The notes under the pieces: model-generated | Database searches by the model: none | What the model saw: only the letters and a program-made list of their open reading frames with translations | Told to the model about the DNA's origin: nothing | Shown: positions 35,001-44,180 of the stretch, piece after piece | Layout: each line of letters starts with the position of its first letter | Position numbering within the stretch: the stretch's first letter is position 1 | From: Acidobacteriota bacterium | GTDB lineage: Bacteria > Acidobacteriota > Terriglobia > Terriglobales > Acidobacteriaceae | Assembly: GCA_021791875.1 (NCBI GenBank) | Contig: JAJYVU010000001.1 | Location: 1-64,000 of the forward strand | Length of the DNA stretch: 64,000 bases | Direction of reading: 5' to 3' | Program-made: the position numbers and the translations under genes

Positions 35001-35531
35001 ATGCAACTGGAAACACGGGAATTCCGGGCCGAAGCGCGATTCCAGCGGGTATCTCCGCAGAAGGCGCGTCTGGTGCTCGAACTGATCAAGGGCCGAGGCG
35101 TCGAAGAGGCGTTGCACACGGTGGCCTTTACGAAGAAGGCAGTGGCTCCGCTGGTGGAGAAGGTGCTGCGTTCTGCGGTTGAGAACGCGAACTACCTGAG
35201 CCAGGAGCAGGGGCTGGATTTGGATGTGGACAACCTGTACGTGAAGCAGGCCGTCGCGAACGAAGGGCCGCGGATGAAGCGGATCCGTCCGGCTCCGATG
35301 GGGCGGGCTTACCGCTATCAGCGCCGGCTGGCGCATATTGTGATTTCGGTGGCCGAGCGCGCAGGCGGCGAGTCGCTAGTGGAGCGCGTGGAAGCTGAGC
35401 CGGCGGTCAAGCCGGCAAAGAAGGCTGCCAAGAAGGCGGCGAAGAAGGCTCCTGCGAAGAAGGCAGCAGCCAAGAAGACGGCCGCGAAGAAGGCGGCACC
35501 GCGGGCAAAGAAGTCCGCTGAGAAGAAGTAA
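35001..35531 (+). CDS. rplV: 50S ribosomal protein L22 with histone-H1-like C-terminal tail
   Basis: The L22 core (about 1-122) is normal: FRAEARFQRVSPQKARLVLELIKGRGVEEALHTV, ENANYLSQEQGLDLDVDNLYVKQA and the hairpin RIRPAPMGRAYRYQRRLAHIVISVAE that reaches into the exit tunnel. L22 is usually about 110-120 aa. This one has 176, owing to a tail of some 45 residues made almost only of Lys, Ala and Pro (repeats such as PAKKAAKKAAKK). The N-terminus is preceded by a modest ribosome binding site. The tail would emerge at the ribosome surface. Confidence 0.96.
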   Translation: MQLETREFRAEARFQRVSPQKARLVLELIKGRGVEEALHTVAFTKKAVAPLVEKVLRSAVENANYLSQEQGLDLDVDNLYVKQAVANEGPRMKRIRPAPMGRAYRYQRRLAHIVISVAERAGGESLVERVEAEPAVKPAKKAAKKAAKKAPAKKAAAKKTAAKKAAPRAKKSAEKK

Positions 35532-35546
35532 AGGATCGAGGAGACT

Positions 35547-36218
35547 ATGGGACAGAAAGTCCATCCTTACGGATTTCGGCTCGGAGTAAACAAGCCATGG
35601 CGTTCGCGCTGGTTTGTGGAGCGTGACTACGACAAGCTGCTGGTTGAGGACGTGCACCTGAAGCGTGAGCTGAAGGAGAAGTTGAAGTCTGCCGGCGTGA
35701 GCTCTGTGGAAGTGGAGCGGCCGGGCAACAAGCTTCGGCTGATCATTCGCACGGCTCGTCCGGGCATCGTGATTGGCCGCAAGGGCGCCGAGATCGAGAA
35801 GCTGAAGGGTGATCTGCAGAAGCGGACGAACCGTGAGGTCTTTATCGACATTCTCGAAGTGAACAAGCCGGAGCTGGACGCGCAGCTGATTGCCGAGAAT
35901 ATTGCGCTGCAACTGGAGAAGCGCGTGGGCTTCCGGCGGGCGATGCGCAAGGCTGTGGATTCGGCGCTGCGTTTTGGCTGCAAGGGGATCAAGGTGCGCG
36001 TATCGGGCCGTTTGAATGGGAACGAAATTGCCCGTTCGGAGTGGTACCTGCAGGGCCGTCTGCCGCTGCACACGTTGCGGGCCGATATTGATTACGGCTT
36101 TGCCGAGGCGCGGACGACCTATGGCGTGATTGGCGTGAAGACCTGGGTGTACCGCGGAGACATTTACCAGCAGCGCCGGCGGGAACCGCAGGCGACGGTG
36201 GGAACGACGGTATTTTAG
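35547..36218 (+). CDS. rpsC: 30S ribosomal protein S3
   Basis: mRNA-entry protein with an N-terminal KH domain, 223 aa: [23 protein letters not shown], then the KH motif [28 protein letters not shown], and the C-terminal domain [68 protein letters not shown] is close to the ATG. It lies 15 bases after rplV. Confidence 0.97.
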   Translation: MGQKVHPYGFRLGVNKPWRSRWFVERDYDKLLVEDVHLKRELKEKLKSAGVSSVEVERPGNKLRLIIRTARPGIVIGRKGAEIEKLKGDLQKRTNREVFIDILEVNKPELDAQLIAENIALQLEKRVGFRRAMRKAVDSALRFGCKGIKVRVSGRLNGNEIARSEWYLQGRLPLHTLRADIDYGFAEARTTYGVIGVKTWVYRGDIYQQRRREPQATVGTTVF

Positions 36219-36223
36219 GGTTG

Positions 36224-36293
36224 TCAGTGGACAGTCGCCAGTCCCCAGTGAGGGAAGAAGTGATTGGACTGGGGACTGATAACTGAGAACTGG
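36224..36293. repeat. Heptad-phased CAGT inverted repeat between rpsC and rplP
   Basis: Left arm CAGT at 36225, 36232, 36239 and 36246. The right arm (36268-36293) is its reverse complement at 19 of 26 positions, with an exact 11-base core CAGTCCCCAGT / ACTGGGGACTG. A stable hairpin is expected in RNA. Confidence 0.8.
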
Positions 36294-36323
36294 AAACTAG
36301 CTAGAAGGTTTGAGGGTTTCATC

Positions 36324-36758
36324 ATGTTGATGCCAAAGAAGGTCAAGTATCGCAAGCAGCAGCGGGGTCGCATGCGCGGCAAGGCGTGGCGCGGCAGCGA
36401 GCTGTCATTTGGCGACTATGGCCTGAAAGTCCTGGAGTGCGGATACATTACCGACCGGCAGATTGAAGCCAGCCGTGTGGCGATGACCCGCTTCATCAAG
36501 CGTGGCGGCAAGATCTGGCTGCGTCTGTTTCCTGACAAGCCAGTGACCAAGAAGCCGGCCGAAACCCGTATGGGCAAGGGCAAGGGCGCACCGGATCACT
36601 GGGTTGCGGTGGTGCGTCCCGGCAAGGTGCTTTTTGAGATGGAAGGCGTGAGCCCGGAAATAGCGCAGGAGGCGATGCGCCTGGCGGCGCAGAAGCTGCC
36701 GCTGAAGACCCGGTTTGTGCAGCGTCACGATGTGAAGGCGACGGTAGTCGCCAAATAA
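36324..36758 (+). CDS. rplP: 50S ribosomal protein L16
   Basis: Large-subunit protein organising the A-site and central protuberance, 144 aa from ATG 36324 (GAGGG seven bases upstream), which gives the family start [21 protein letters not shown]. Conserved: [67 protein letters not shown] longer frame would begin inside the CAGT repeat and is rejected. Confidence 0.96.
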   Translation: MLMPKKVKYRKQQRGRMRGKAWRGSELSFGDYGLKVLECGYITDRQIEASRVAMTRFIKRGGKIWLRLFPDKPVTKKPAETRMGKGKGAPDHWVAVVRPGKVLFEMEGVSPEIAQEAMRLAAQKLPLKTRFVQRHDVKATVVAK

Positions 36759-36817
36759 GCAGAGATTGTGGATACCCGGCCCAGGGTGGGCCGGAGTCCC
36801 GGAGATGAGAAGAGGCA

Positions 36818-37102
36818 ATGGAAATCGAGAAGATTCGCAATCTGAGCGACGAGGAACTCAGAGTCGAGGAGGGCAAGGCGCGGGAGCAGATCTTCCGGCT
36901 GCGCTTTCAGATGAAGCTGGGCCAGACCGAGGGCGTGAAGAAGCTGCGTGAGTTGAAGAAGGACGTGGCCAAGATGCAGACCATCACGCGTGAGCGGGCC
37001 CTGGGTGTTCGCGGTGCTGCTCCTCTGGCGGGGGCGAGTGTAGAAGCGAAGTCCGGCACGAAGACGCGGCGGACGCGGAAATCGAAAAAGGAGGCGCTCT
37101 AA
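36818..37102 (+). CDS. rpmC: 50S ribosomal protein L29
   Basis: Two-helix exit-site protein: MEIEKIRNLSDEELRVEEGKAREQIFRLRFQMKLGQTEGVKKLRELKKDVAKMQTITRERAL. The usual length is 63-72; here 94 aa, because of a basic, Ala/Thr-rich tail (SGTKTRRTRKSKKEAL). Together with L22 and L3 it shows that several exit-side proteins carry basic tails in this organism. Confidence 0.94.
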   Translation: MEIEKIRNLSDEELRVEEGKAREQIFRLRFQMKLGQTEGVKKLRELKKDVAKMQTITRERALGVRGAAPLAGASVEAKSGTKTRRTRKSKKEAL

Positions 37103-37105
37103 GCC

Positions 37106-37441
37106 ATGGCAGACGCGCAACAAGAAGTGCAGACGCAGGCCGCGGGCCAGTCGCGCCGTAACGAGAAGGTTGGGCAGGTGGTTTCGACCAAGATGCAGAA
37201 GACGATCGTGGTCGAGGTCGAAATGCGCAAGGCGCACTCGAAGTACAAGCGGATTGTTCGCAACAGCAAGAAGTTCTACGCGCACGATGCGGAGAACTCG
37301 GCGCGGGTCGGCGACATGGTTCGCATTCGCGAGACCCGGCCGCTGAGCAAGCTGAAGCGGTGGAATCTGGAAGAGATTATCCGGCGCTCGGCGCTGACCG
37401 ATCAGGAAGCCGGTACCGATGTCGAGGTTGCGGGCCAGTAA
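37106..37441 (+). CDS. rpsQ: 30S ribosomal protein S17
   Basis: OB-fold primary 16S rRNA binder. The core is [70 protein letters not shown]. 111 aa instead of about 85: it has a 20-residue polar N-terminal extension ([21 protein letters not shown]) and a short acidic C-terminal end. It starts 3 bases after rpmC. Confidence 0.95.
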   Translation: MADAQQEVQTQAAGQSRRNEKVGQVVSTKMQKTIVVEVEMRKAHSKYKRIVRNSKKFYAHDAENSARVGDMVRIRETRPLSKLKRWNLEEIIRRSALTDQEAGTDVEVAGQ

Positions 37442-37468
37442 TCCGCCGAAGGAAGAGGAGATAGAACA

Positions 37469-37840
37469 ATGGCAGTACAGATGAGGACCATGCTCGAGGT
37501 CGCGGATAACTCCGGCGCCCGCAAGTTGCAGATGATCCTTCCCCTCGGTGGCTCGACCGGTCTGAAGGCCGGGCTGGGCGATGTGATTACCGCCGCGGTC
37601 AAGGAATCGTCGCCGGATGGACAGGTGAAGAAGGGCAAGGTGGTGAAGGCTGTGATTGTGCGCACGCGCAAGGAATCGCGCCGCCGCGATGGGACCTACA
37701 TCCGCTTTGACTCGAACGCGGCTGTGCTGATCAATGAAGCCGGCGAGCCGGTAGGGACGCGCGTTTTCGGGCCGGTGGCTCGTGAGTTGCGCGAGAAGAA
37801 GTTCTTGAAGATTGTTTCGCTCGCTCCGGAAGTTCTGTAA
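37469..37840 (+). CDS. rplN: 50S ribosomal protein L14
   Basis: Conserved 23S rRNA protein forming intersubunit bridges and the RsfS silencing-factor site, 123 aa. [78 protein letters not shown] and the C-terminal [26 protein letters not shown] are standard. Good ribosome binding site (AAGAGGAGA). Confidence 0.97.
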   Translation: MAVQMRTMLEVADNSGARKLQMILPLGGSTGLKAGLGDVITAAVKESSPDGQVKKGKVVKAVIVRTRKESRRRDGTYIRFDSNAAVLINEAGEPVGTRVFGPVARELREKKFLKIVSLAPEVL

Positions 37841-37867
37841 TCCGGACGCGAAGTAAAGGGAAGAGTG

Positions 37868-38194
37868 ATGCCGAGTTTGAATATTCGCCGCAACGACCAG
37901 GTGGAAGTCATTGCCGGCAGCGATAAAGGGAAGCGTGGCCGCGTGCTGCGTGTGCTCCCGGATGCGAGCCGGGTGGTGGTGGAGAACATTCGCGTAGCGA
38001 AGAAGCATGTTCGTCCGAATCCGCAGCAGAACATCAAGGGTGGAATCGCCGAGCAGGAGCAGCCGATTCACATTTCGAATCTGATGCTGGTTTGCCCGAA
38101 CTGCGGGCGTACGCGCGTGGGCCACAAGCTCGAGGGCGAGCAGAAGGTGCGTGTCTGCAAGAAGTGCGGGCAGACGCTGTCAACGAAGAAGTAG
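37868..38194 (+). CDS. rplX: 50S ribosomal protein L24
   Basis: Assembly-initiator protein near the exit tunnel, 108 aa from ATG 37868 (a GTG immediately before is less likely). KOW motif: RRNDQVEVIAGSDKGKRGRVLRVLPDASRVVVENI. The C-terminal part has two CxxC pairs (CPNCGRTRVG and CKKCGQ), a zinc ribbon seen in the C+ form of L24. Confidence 0.96.
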   Translation: MPSLNIRRNDQVEVIAGSDKGKRGRVLRVLPDASRVVVENIRVAKKHVRPNPQQNIKGGIAEQEQPIHISNLMLVCPNCGRTRVGHKLEGEQKVRVCKKCGQTLSTKK

Positions 38195-38293
38195 GAAACG
38201 GAAACCGTGGGCCTGGAGGCCCGCGAAGATTGCACCCGCAACGGTAGACGGCGAGAAGCCAATCCGAGACCGGGGACGAGGTTAAGAAACGCA

Positions 38294-38842
38294 ATGGCAG
38301 CAAGACTAAGAGAGAGATATTACAAGGAAATCCGTGCCGCGCTCCAGACGGAGCTTGGGCTGGAGAATGTGATGGCCGTGCCGCGCATCGAGAAGATTGT
38401 GCTGAACATGGGCCTGGGCGAAGCGACGCAGAACTCGAAGCTGCTGGATCCGCTGGTGGCGGACCTGGCGGCGATTGCCGGACAGAAGCCGGTAACGACG
38501 CGGGCGAAGAAGTCGGTTGCGGCGTTCAAGGTACGCGAGGGCATGCCCATCGGCGCCATGGTGACGCTGCGGGGCGACACGATGTACGAATTTCTGGACC
38601 GGTTGATTTCGGTTGGCTTGCCGCGGGTACGCGATTTTCGCGGTGTTTCGACGAAGAGCTTTGACGGCCGCGGCAACTACACGCTGGGTGTCCGCGATCA
38701 GCTGATTTTCCCGGAGATCGATATCTCGAAGGTTGAGAAGCTGAAGGGAATGAACATCACCATTGTGACGTCGGCCAAGGACGACAATTCGGCGCGCGCC
38801 CTGCTGCGGCAGTTCGGCGTGCCGTTCCGCCAGACCGCGTAA
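38294..38842 (+). CDS. rplE: 50S ribosomal protein L5
   Basis: 5S rRNA-binding protein of the central protuberance, 182 aa from ATG 38294, which restores the family start [22 protein letters not shown]. Conserved: [31 protein letters not shown]-type [33 protein letters not shown] and [27 protein letters not shown]. An upstream in-frame extension to 38207 is not conserved. Confidence 0.96.
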   Translation: MAARLRERYYKEIRAALQTELGLENVMAVPRIEKIVLNMGLGEATQNSKLLDPLVADLAAIAGQKPVTTRAKKSVAAFKVREGMPIGAMVTLRGDTMYEFLDRLISVGLPRVRDFRGVSTKSFDGRGNYTLGVRDQLIFPEIDISKVEKLKGMNITIVTSAKDDNSARALLRQFGVPFRQTA

Positions 38843-38858
38843 GGGAGCTAAGAGATTT

Positions 38859-39044
38859 ATGTCCACGATTGCAAAGAAAGTCAAAGACGAGCGGAAGCCG
38901 AAGTTCAAGAGCCGGCAGCACAACCGTTGCAAGCTTTGCGGGCGTCCGCGCGGTTTTCTGCGGAAGTTCGGCATTTGCCGTTTGTGCTTCCGCCAGCTGG
39001 CGCTCAAGGGAGATATTCCCGGCGTTGTGAAGTCGTCCTGGTAA
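38859..39044 (+). CDS. rpsZ: 30S ribosomal protein S14, zinc type
   Basis: The short, zinc-binding S14 of 61 aa: two CxxC pairs in [12 protein letters not shown] and [11 protein letters not shown], and the C-terminal [11 protein letters not shown]. It is the S14 type that depends on zinc, unlike the 100-residue C- form. Confidence 0.97.
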   Translation: MSTIAKKVKDERKPKFKSRQHNRCKLCGRPRGFLRKFGICRLCFRQLALKGDIPGVVKSSW

Positions 39045-39167
39045 GGAATTTCCGCGCAGATAAGAGGCGCGGGTGACAGATTTGGCGGTACCCGGAAGCG
39101 GGGTCGCCGTTAGACATCTTCGCTGGTTCTCTGCGCTGCGGAGCGAACGGGAGATGAAGGAGAAACG

Positions 39168-39566
39168 ATGAGTTTGACCGATCCGGTAGCAGATTTTCTG
39201 ACGCGTATTCGCAACGCGATCCGCGCGCGTCACCAGAAGCTGGATGTTCCGGCCTCGAAGCTGAAGACAGAGATTGCCCGCATTCTGAAGGAAGAGGGCT
39301 ACATTGCCAACTACAAGACGTCGGAAGAGAACGGCCGCGCCGTGCTCCGCGTGTACCTGAAGTATGGCTCGAACAATGAGGCGGCGATTCGGGATCTCTC
39401 GCGTGTATCGCGTCCCGGTTGCCGTGTATACGTGGGCCGTGATGAGATCAAGCGCGTGCAGGGCGGGCTGGGGATCAGCATCATCACGACGCCGCGCGGA
39501 GTGATGACAGGCCGTCAGGCGCGGCGCGAAGGCGTCGGCGGAGAGATTCTCTGCGAGGTCTGGTAA
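39168..39566 (+). CDS. rpsH: 30S ribosomal protein S8
   Basis: Central-domain 16S rRNA binder, 132 aa: DPVADFLTRIRNAIRARHQKLDVPASKLKTEIARILKEEGYI, then RVSRPGCRVYVGRDEIKRVQGGLGISIITTPRGVMTGRQARREGVGGEILCEVW. In E. coli S8 represses the spc operon by binding an mRNA mimic near rplE; no such site was identified here. A 123-base spacer without gene precedes it. Confidence 0.97.
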   Translation: MSLTDPVADFLTRIRNAIRARHQKLDVPASKLKTEIARILKEEGYIANYKTSEENGRAVLRVYLKYGSNNEAAIRDLSRVSRPGCRVYVGRDEIKRVQGGLGISIITTPRGVMTGRQARREGVGGEILCEVW

Positions 39567-39664
39567 GGACTACGCGTTGGGCGAACCGCGCCTATGGCGT
39601 CATTTGCCGCAGGTTGGGCAGGATGAGCCCGCGCTGATGGCGGGGTAGAAGGTTAGCAGGAAGG

Positions 39665-39681
39665 GGCGGGAAAAACCCGCC
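39665..39681 (+). repeat. Perfect hairpin between rpsH and rplF
   Basis: GGCGGG (39665-39670), loop AAAAA, CCCGCC (39676-39681), in the 179-base rpsH-rplF spacer. It has no U-run, so mRNA processing or stability is more likely than termination. Confidence 0.5.
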
Positions 39682-39745
39682 ACGGCTGCAGTGGAACGAA
39701 GCCCAGAAGGGCGTCGGGACTCGCAAGCCATGAAGGATTGAAAGC

Positions 39746-40285
39746 ATGTCGCGTATTGGAAACAAGCCGATTCCGTTGCCGGCGGGCGTGAAGTACACGC
39801 ACACGGGAACGAAGGTTGTGGTGGAAGGCCCGAAAGGGAAGATTGAACAGGTAGTTCCTGCCGGGATCAAGCTGGAGACAAGCGACGGGCACCTGCAAAC
39901 GGTGCGCGAGAACGACTCGCAGGCGGCTATACACGGCCTGACGCGGGCGCTGGTGGCGAACGCAGTGCATGGCGTGACGCAGGGCTGGTCGAAGGAACTC
40001 GACATTGTCGGCATTGGATACCGTGCCGAGATGAAGGGCAAGGACACGGTGGTCTTCACGCTGGGTTATTCGCATCCGATTGAGTTTCCGATACCGAGCG
40101 GGATTTCGGTGGCGATTGATCCGAAGCAGACCCGCGTGACGGTGACGGGGATCGACCGGCAGAAGGTTGGCCAGGTGGCGGCCGATATGCGGGCGTTGCG
40201 CAAGCCTGATCCATATAAGAACAAGGGCGTGCGTTACGTGGATGAGAAGCTGAAGAAGAAGGCCGGCAAGAGCGGCGCGAAGTAA
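39746..40285 (+). CDS. rplF: 50S ribosomal protein L6
   Basis: 23S rRNA protein at the base of the L7/L12 stalk, 179 aa with the duplicated L6 fold: [66 protein letters not shown], and the C-terminal [28 protein letters not shown]. Confidence 0.97.
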   Translation: MSRIGNKPIPLPAGVKYTHTGTKVVVEGPKGKIEQVVPAGIKLETSDGHLQTVRENDSQAAIHGLTRALVANAVHGVTQGWSKELDIVGIGYRAEMKGKDTVVFTLGYSHPIEFPIPSGISVAIDPKQTRVTVTGIDRQKVGQVAADMRALRKPDPYKNKGVRYVDEKLKKKAGKSGAK

Positions 40286-40328
40286 ACCGAACGGGGCCGC
40301 GGGGCGGCTCCGCTGATAGGAAGGGAAT

Positions 40329-40685
40329 ATGATTCCGCAGATTCAACGCAATGTCATTCGCAAGCGCGTTCACACCCGTATCCGGGAGCGCATTCAGGGT
40401 ACATCGGAGCGTCCGCGCCTCAATGTTTACCGCTCGCTGAACCACATCTATGCGCAGGTGATCGACGACAGCAAGGGCCGTACTCTGGTTTCCGCTTCGA
40501 CGATTGCCGACAAGATCAAGACGGGTGGGAACCTGGCAGCCGCGAAGGAAGTGGGCAAGCTGGTGGCCGAGCGAGCGAAGGAAAAGGGCATCACGAAGGT
40601 GGTATACGACCGTGGTGGCTACTTGTACCACGGGCGCGTGAAGGCACTGGCCGATGCGGCGCGCGAGGCGGGCCTCGAGTTCTAA
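40329..40685 (+). CDS. rplR: 50S ribosomal protein L18
   Basis: 5S rRNA-binding protein of 118 aa: [48 protein letters not shown], and the C-terminal [44 protein letters not shown]. An AGGAAGGGAA ribosome binding site sits just upstream. Confidence 0.97.
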   Translation: MIPQIQRNVIRKRVHTRIRERIQGTSERPRLNVYRSLNHIYAQVIDDSKGRTLVSASTIADKIKTGGNLAAAKEVGKLVAERAKEKGITKVVYDRGGYLYHGRVKALADAAREAGLEF

Positions 40686-40745
40686 GCTGGATTTTCAAAG
40701 GTTGCAGGGCGGCATGAATGCCGGCCCGAAAGGAATCAGGAAGCA

Positions 40746-41255
40746 ATGGCAACAATCAGAAAGAAGCTGGACGCCGGGCAGTACAACCTGAAGGATCAGG
40801 TTGTATCGATCAACCGCGTCACGAAGGTCGTGAAGGGCGGCAAGAACATGTCGTTTGCCGCGCTGGTGGTCGTGGGCGACCCGGCTGCCGGGGTGGTTGG
40901 CTACGGTTCGGGCAAGGCGAAGGAAGTGCCGCAGGCGATTCGCAAGGGAATTGAGTCGGCGAAGAAGAACCTGGTGCGCGTGCATCTGACCGAGACGACG
41001 ATTCCGCATCGCGTGCTGGGACGGTTCGGTTCCGGGCAGGTGCTACTGAAGCCGGCGCCGGAAGGCACAGGCGTGATTGCCGGCGGCGCAGTGCGCGCGG
41101 TGATGACTTCGGCGGGCGTACAGAACGTGCTGACCAAGAGCCTGGGCACGGCGAATCCGCACAACGTGATCAAGGCCACATTTGATGCGCTGACCCAGCT
41201 GCGTGACCGCGAAGAGGTTGCGGCGCTGCGCGGCAAGCAAGCGCAGGAGCTTTAA
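40746..41255 (+). CDS. rpsE: 30S ribosomal protein S5
   Basis: Decoding-accuracy protein of the mRNA entry channel, 169 aa: [54 protein letters not shown] and [50 protein letters not shown]. It has the usual dsRBD-like N-terminal domain and ribosomal S5 domain 2. Confidence 0.97.
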   Translation: MATIRKKLDAGQYNLKDQVVSINRVTKVVKGGKNMSFAALVVVGDPAAGVVGYGSGKAKEVPQAIRKGIESAKKNLVRVHLTETTIPHRVLGRFGSGQVLLKPAPEGTGVIAGGAVRAVMTSAGVQNVLTKSLGTANPHNVIKATFDALTQLRDREEVAALRGKQAQEL

Positions 41256-41258
41256 TTC

Positions 41259-41444
41259 ATGGCAGAGAAAGCAAAGATCCGCATTCAGTATTACCGGTCG
41301 GTGATTCAGGCGCCGGAGAAGCACAAGAAGGTCGTGAAGGGCCTTGGCTTTACGCGGCTGAATCAGATTGTGGAGCGCGAGGATACGCCGTCGATTCGCG
41401 GCATGGTCCTGAAGGTTCCGCACCTGGTACGCATTGTTGAGTAG
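41259..41444 (+). CDS. rpmD: 50S ribosomal protein L30
   Basis: Small large-subunit protein, 61 aa: KIRIQYYRSVIQAPEKHKKVVKGLGFTRLNQIVEREDTPSIRGMVLKVPHLVRIVE. It starts 3 bases after rpsE. Confidence 0.96.
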   Translation: MAEKAKIRIQYYRSVIQAPEKHKKVVKGLGFTRLNQIVEREDTPSIRGMVLKVPHLVRIVE

Positions 41445-41448
41445 TTGA

Positions 41449-41505
41449 CAGTAGACCTTGTCAGCGCCCAGTTTCTGATGACTGACAACTGATAACTGGC
41501 GACTT
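41449..41505. repeat. Heptad-phased CAGT inverted repeat between rpmD and rplO
   Basis: Right-arm words ACTG/ACTG/ACTG/ACTT at 41481, 41488, 41495 and 41502 are in strict seven-base steps. Left-arm words CAGC and CAGT at 41462 and 41469 follow the same step, with a more degenerate CAGT at 41449. Confidence 0.65.
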
Positions 41506-41560
41506 TTAAAGAAAAGCGAGTCGGCCGCGACGATACCGGCCGGCGTTAGCGAGGGGAATC

Positions 41561-42001
41561 ATGAATCTTTCGAATCTTCGGGCACCGAAGAAGGCAAATC
41601 GGAATCGCAAGCGCGTGGGCCGCGGCATGGGGTCGGGCCACGGCAAGACGTCCACGCGTGGACACAAGGGCCAGGGATCGAGGTCTGGATCGAGCCTGAT
41701 GCGCGGCTTTGAAGGCGGCCAGATGCCGCTGCACCGCCGTCTGCCGAAGCGCGGCTTCACGAACATTTTCCGCACCGAATACACGGTGCTGAACCTGTCG
41801 CGGCTGGAAGAGTTGAACGAGAGCGAACTGACGCTGGATGCGTTTATCGCCAAGGGACTGCTGGCCAAGCGAGGTGAGCTGCTGAAGATTCTGGGCAACG
41901 GCGAGGTGACGAAGGCGATCACCGTGCATGCGCACAAGTTTTCGAAGTCCGCGCAAGAGAAGATTGAGAAGGCGGGCGGCAAGGCAGTCGTTGTCGCCTG
42001 A
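41561..42001 (+). CDS. rplO: 50S ribosomal protein L15
   Basis: Large-subunit assembly protein, 146 aa: MNLSNLRAPKKANRNRKRVGRGMGSGHGKTSTRGHKGQGSRSGSSLMRGFEGGQMPLHRRLPKRGFTN and the C-terminal LLKILGNGEVTKAITVHAHKFSKSAQEKIEKAGGKAVVV. GAGGGG before the ATG. Confidence 0.97.
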   Translation: MNLSNLRAPKKANRNRKRVGRGMGSGHGKTSTRGHKGQGSRSGSSLMRGFEGGQMPLHRRLPKRGFTNIFRTEYTVLNLSRLEELNESELTLDAFIAKGLLAKRGELLKILGNGEVTKAITVHAHKFSKSAQEKIEKAGGKAVVVA

Positions 42002-42024
42002 GCGACTTTTGACTAAGGAACATG

Positions 42025-42043
42025 CCGTTTCCCGCGGGAACGG
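42025..42043 (+). repeat. Hairpin between rplO and secY
   Basis: CCGTTTCC and GGGAACGG form an 8-bp stem with one G-U around a CGC loop, centred in the 64-base rplO-secY gap. No U-run follows. Confidence 0.45.
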
Positions 42044-42065
42044 TTAGGATAGGTACCAAGCTCCC

Positions 42066-43460
42066 ATGTTTGAAAAGTTCGCGAATATCTTCAAGGTTCC
42101 GGACCTGCGCAAGCGGGTTCTGTTCATGCTGGCCATGATGGCGGTTTACCGGCTGGGTGCGTTCATTCCGACGCCCGGCGTGAATGCGCATGCGCTGGAA
42201 CAGTTCTTCAACCAACAAGGCGGTTCGTCGCTGGGGCTGGTGAATCTGTTCAGCGGCAACAACCTTCGCCGCATGACCGTATTTGCGCTGGGCATTATGC
42301 CCTACATCACCGCCTCGATTATCTTTCAGCTGCTGACAGTGGTGTATGAGCCGCTGAAGAAGCTGCAGGATCAGGGGGAATTGGGCCGCCGCAAGATCAC
42401 GCAATGGACCCGGTACGTCACGGTGGGACTGGGCGTGGTGCAGTCGGCGGCGATCGCGATTGCGCTTTCGCACGGCTCGACGGGCAATAAGCTTGTGCTG
42501 GATCCTGGCATCGGGTTCATCCTGATGACGATTCTGACGCTGACGGCCGGGACGACCTTTGTGATGTGGCTGGGCGAGCAGATCACCGACCGTGGCATCG
42601 GCAACGGCATGAGCTTGCTGATTTTCGCCGGTATCGTCGTGGGACTGCCGGGCGGCATCGCGGACCTGGTGCAAACGGCGCAGCAGTCGAAATTTGGCGC
42701 ATTTACGATTCCGGCGCTGATTCTGCTGGTGATTGGGATGCTCGCCGTAGTGGCGTTTATTGTGTTCGTGGAGCGCAGCGAGCGGCGGATCCCGGTGCAG
42801 TACGCGAAGCGGATCGTAGGCCGGAGGCTGATGGGCGGGCAGTCGACGCATCTTCCGCTGCGCGTGAACTCCGGCGGCGTGATGCCGATCATCTTTGCGG
42901 CCTCGGTGTTGTCGGCTCCGCTGTTGTTTGCGAATGCAGCGTTTGTGAAGAACAGCGATTTCCTGAGCCGCATTGCGAATGCTCTGCAGCCGGGCGAGCC
43001 CTGGTACGAGTTTCTGTATATCGTTGCGATTGTTTTCTTTGCGTACTTTTACATTTCGATCGTGTTCCGTCCAGACGACATTGCGGACAACATGCGCAAG
43101 TATGGCGGCTTTATTCCCGGTATCCGGCCCGGCAAGAAGACTTCAGATTTCGTTAACGACATTCTGACGCGCATCACGCTGGTGGGTGCGATCTACCTTT
43201 GCGTGGTGGCGATTATTCCGCAGTTTCTGATCAGCGGTATTCACCTGAATCACCTGTGGCTGGTGGGCTCGCTGTTTGAGCGAATGCCGTTGTGGGTGAC
43301 CAATGGTCTGGGGTTCAACTTCTACTTTGGCGGCACCTCGCTTCTGATCGTTGTGGGTGTAGCGATGGATACGGTGAACCAAATCGAGTCGCAGCTCATC
43401 ATGCGGCACTATGAAGGCTTTTCTCCGCGCAGCCGCACGCGCGGACGGCGGGCATGGTAG
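42066..43460 (+). CDS. secY: Preprotein translocase subunit SecY
   Basis: Channel-forming subunit of the SecYEG translocon, 464 aa with ten transmembrane segments. Signatures: LFMLAMMAVYRLGAFIPTPGVN (TM1), GIMPYITASIIFQLLT (second signature), MWLGEQITDRGIGNGMSLLIFAGIV, FVERSERRIPVQYAKR (cytosolic loop for SecA/ribosome), NSGGVMPIIFA, and a basic C-terminal HYEGFSPRSRTRGRRAW. Its stop overlaps the adk start by seven bases. Confidence 0.97.
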   Translation: MFEKFANIFKVPDLRKRVLFMLAMMAVYRLGAFIPTPGVNAHALEQFFNQQGGSSLGLVNLFSGNNLRRMTVFALGIMPYITASIIFQLLTVVYEPLKKLQDQGELGRRKITQWTRYVTVGLGVVQSAAIAIALSHGSTGNKLVLDPGIGFILMTILTLTAGTTFVMWLGEQITDRGIGNGMSLLIFAGIVVGLPGGIADLVQTAQQSKFGAFTIPALILLVIGMLAVVAFIVFVERSERRIPVQYAKRIVGRRLMGGQSTHLPLRVNSGGVMPIIFAASVLSAPLLFANAAFVKNSDFLSRIANALQPGEPWYEFLYIVAIVFFAYFYISIVFRPDDIADNMRKYGGFIPGIRPGKKTSDFVNDILTRITLVGAIYLCVVAIIPQFLISGIHLNHLWLVGSLFERMPLWVTNGLGFNFYFGGTSLLIVVGVAMDTVNQIESQLIMRHYEGFSPRSRTRGRRAW

Positions 43461-44176
43461 TGGCCTCAGCGAACGCCAGCGCCGGATCCGCGGCGGAGGC
43501 GGCCGGTCATTTGACGCCAGGGCCGATTCTGCTGCTGGGAGCTCCGGGAGTGGGCAAGGGAACTCAGGCCAAAGGGCTTGTGAAGGCGTGGGGGATTCCG
43601 CAGATCTCGACAGGCGACCTGCTTCGCTCGAACGTGGAGCGGGGGACGGAAGTGGGGAAGCAGGCCAAGGAACTGATGGACCGGGGCGAGCTGGTGCCGG
43701 ACGAGCTGGTGAACCGGATGGTGGCGGAGAGGTTGAAGGAGCCGGATACGGCCCGGGGCTATATCCTGGATGGATTTCCGCGGACACTGGGGCAGGCGAA
43801 CTGGCTGGATGGGCATCTGGGGGCGCAGGCGGGCACTTTGCCGGTGATTGCGATCAGTATTCAGGTGAGCTACAATCAACTCTTGCGCCGTATTACGGGA
43901 CGGCGCATCTGTCCTGTCTGCAAGACCATCTATAACACGTATTTGCAGCCCCCCAAGGTAGATGGAATTTGTGACAAGGATGGCGCACAACTGGTGCGCC
44001 GCTCCGATGATTCTAAGGAAGTGTTTGACGAGCGGATGCGTGCGTACGAATCCCTGACAGCTCCAGTGGTTGAGCATTACCGCAAGCTGGGGCGGTTTGA
44101 AGAAGTGGACGGCGAGTTGGAAGTGGGTGCCGTGACTGCCGGGATTATGACGGCTATAGCGAGGCTCAGGGGTTAG
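43454..44176 (+). CDS. adk: Adenylate kinase, zinc-lid type
   Basis: Interconverts ATP + AMP and 2 ADP. P-loop LLLGAPGVGKGTQ (29-37), AMP site STGDLLRS and DGFPRTLGQ, and the LID with Cys153-x2-Cys156 and Cys173-x2-Asp176, a C3D zinc site. The 240 aa include an unusual N-terminal extension of about 22 Ala/Ser-rich residues. The ATG overlaps the secY stop by seven bases, and a later start cannot be excluded. Confidence 0.95.
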   Translation: MVVASANASAGSAAEAAGHLTPGPILLLGAPGVGKGTQAKGLVKAWGIPQISTGDLLRSNVERGTEVGKQAKELMDRGELVPDELVNRMVAERLKEPDTARGYILDGFPRTLGQANWLDGHLGAQAGTLPVIAISIQVSYNQLLRRITGRRICPVCKTIYNTYLQPPKVDGICDKDGAQLVRRSDDSKEVFDERMRAYESLTAPVVEHYRKLGRFEEVDGELEVGAVTAGIMTAIARLRG

Positions 44177-44180
44177 CCGG

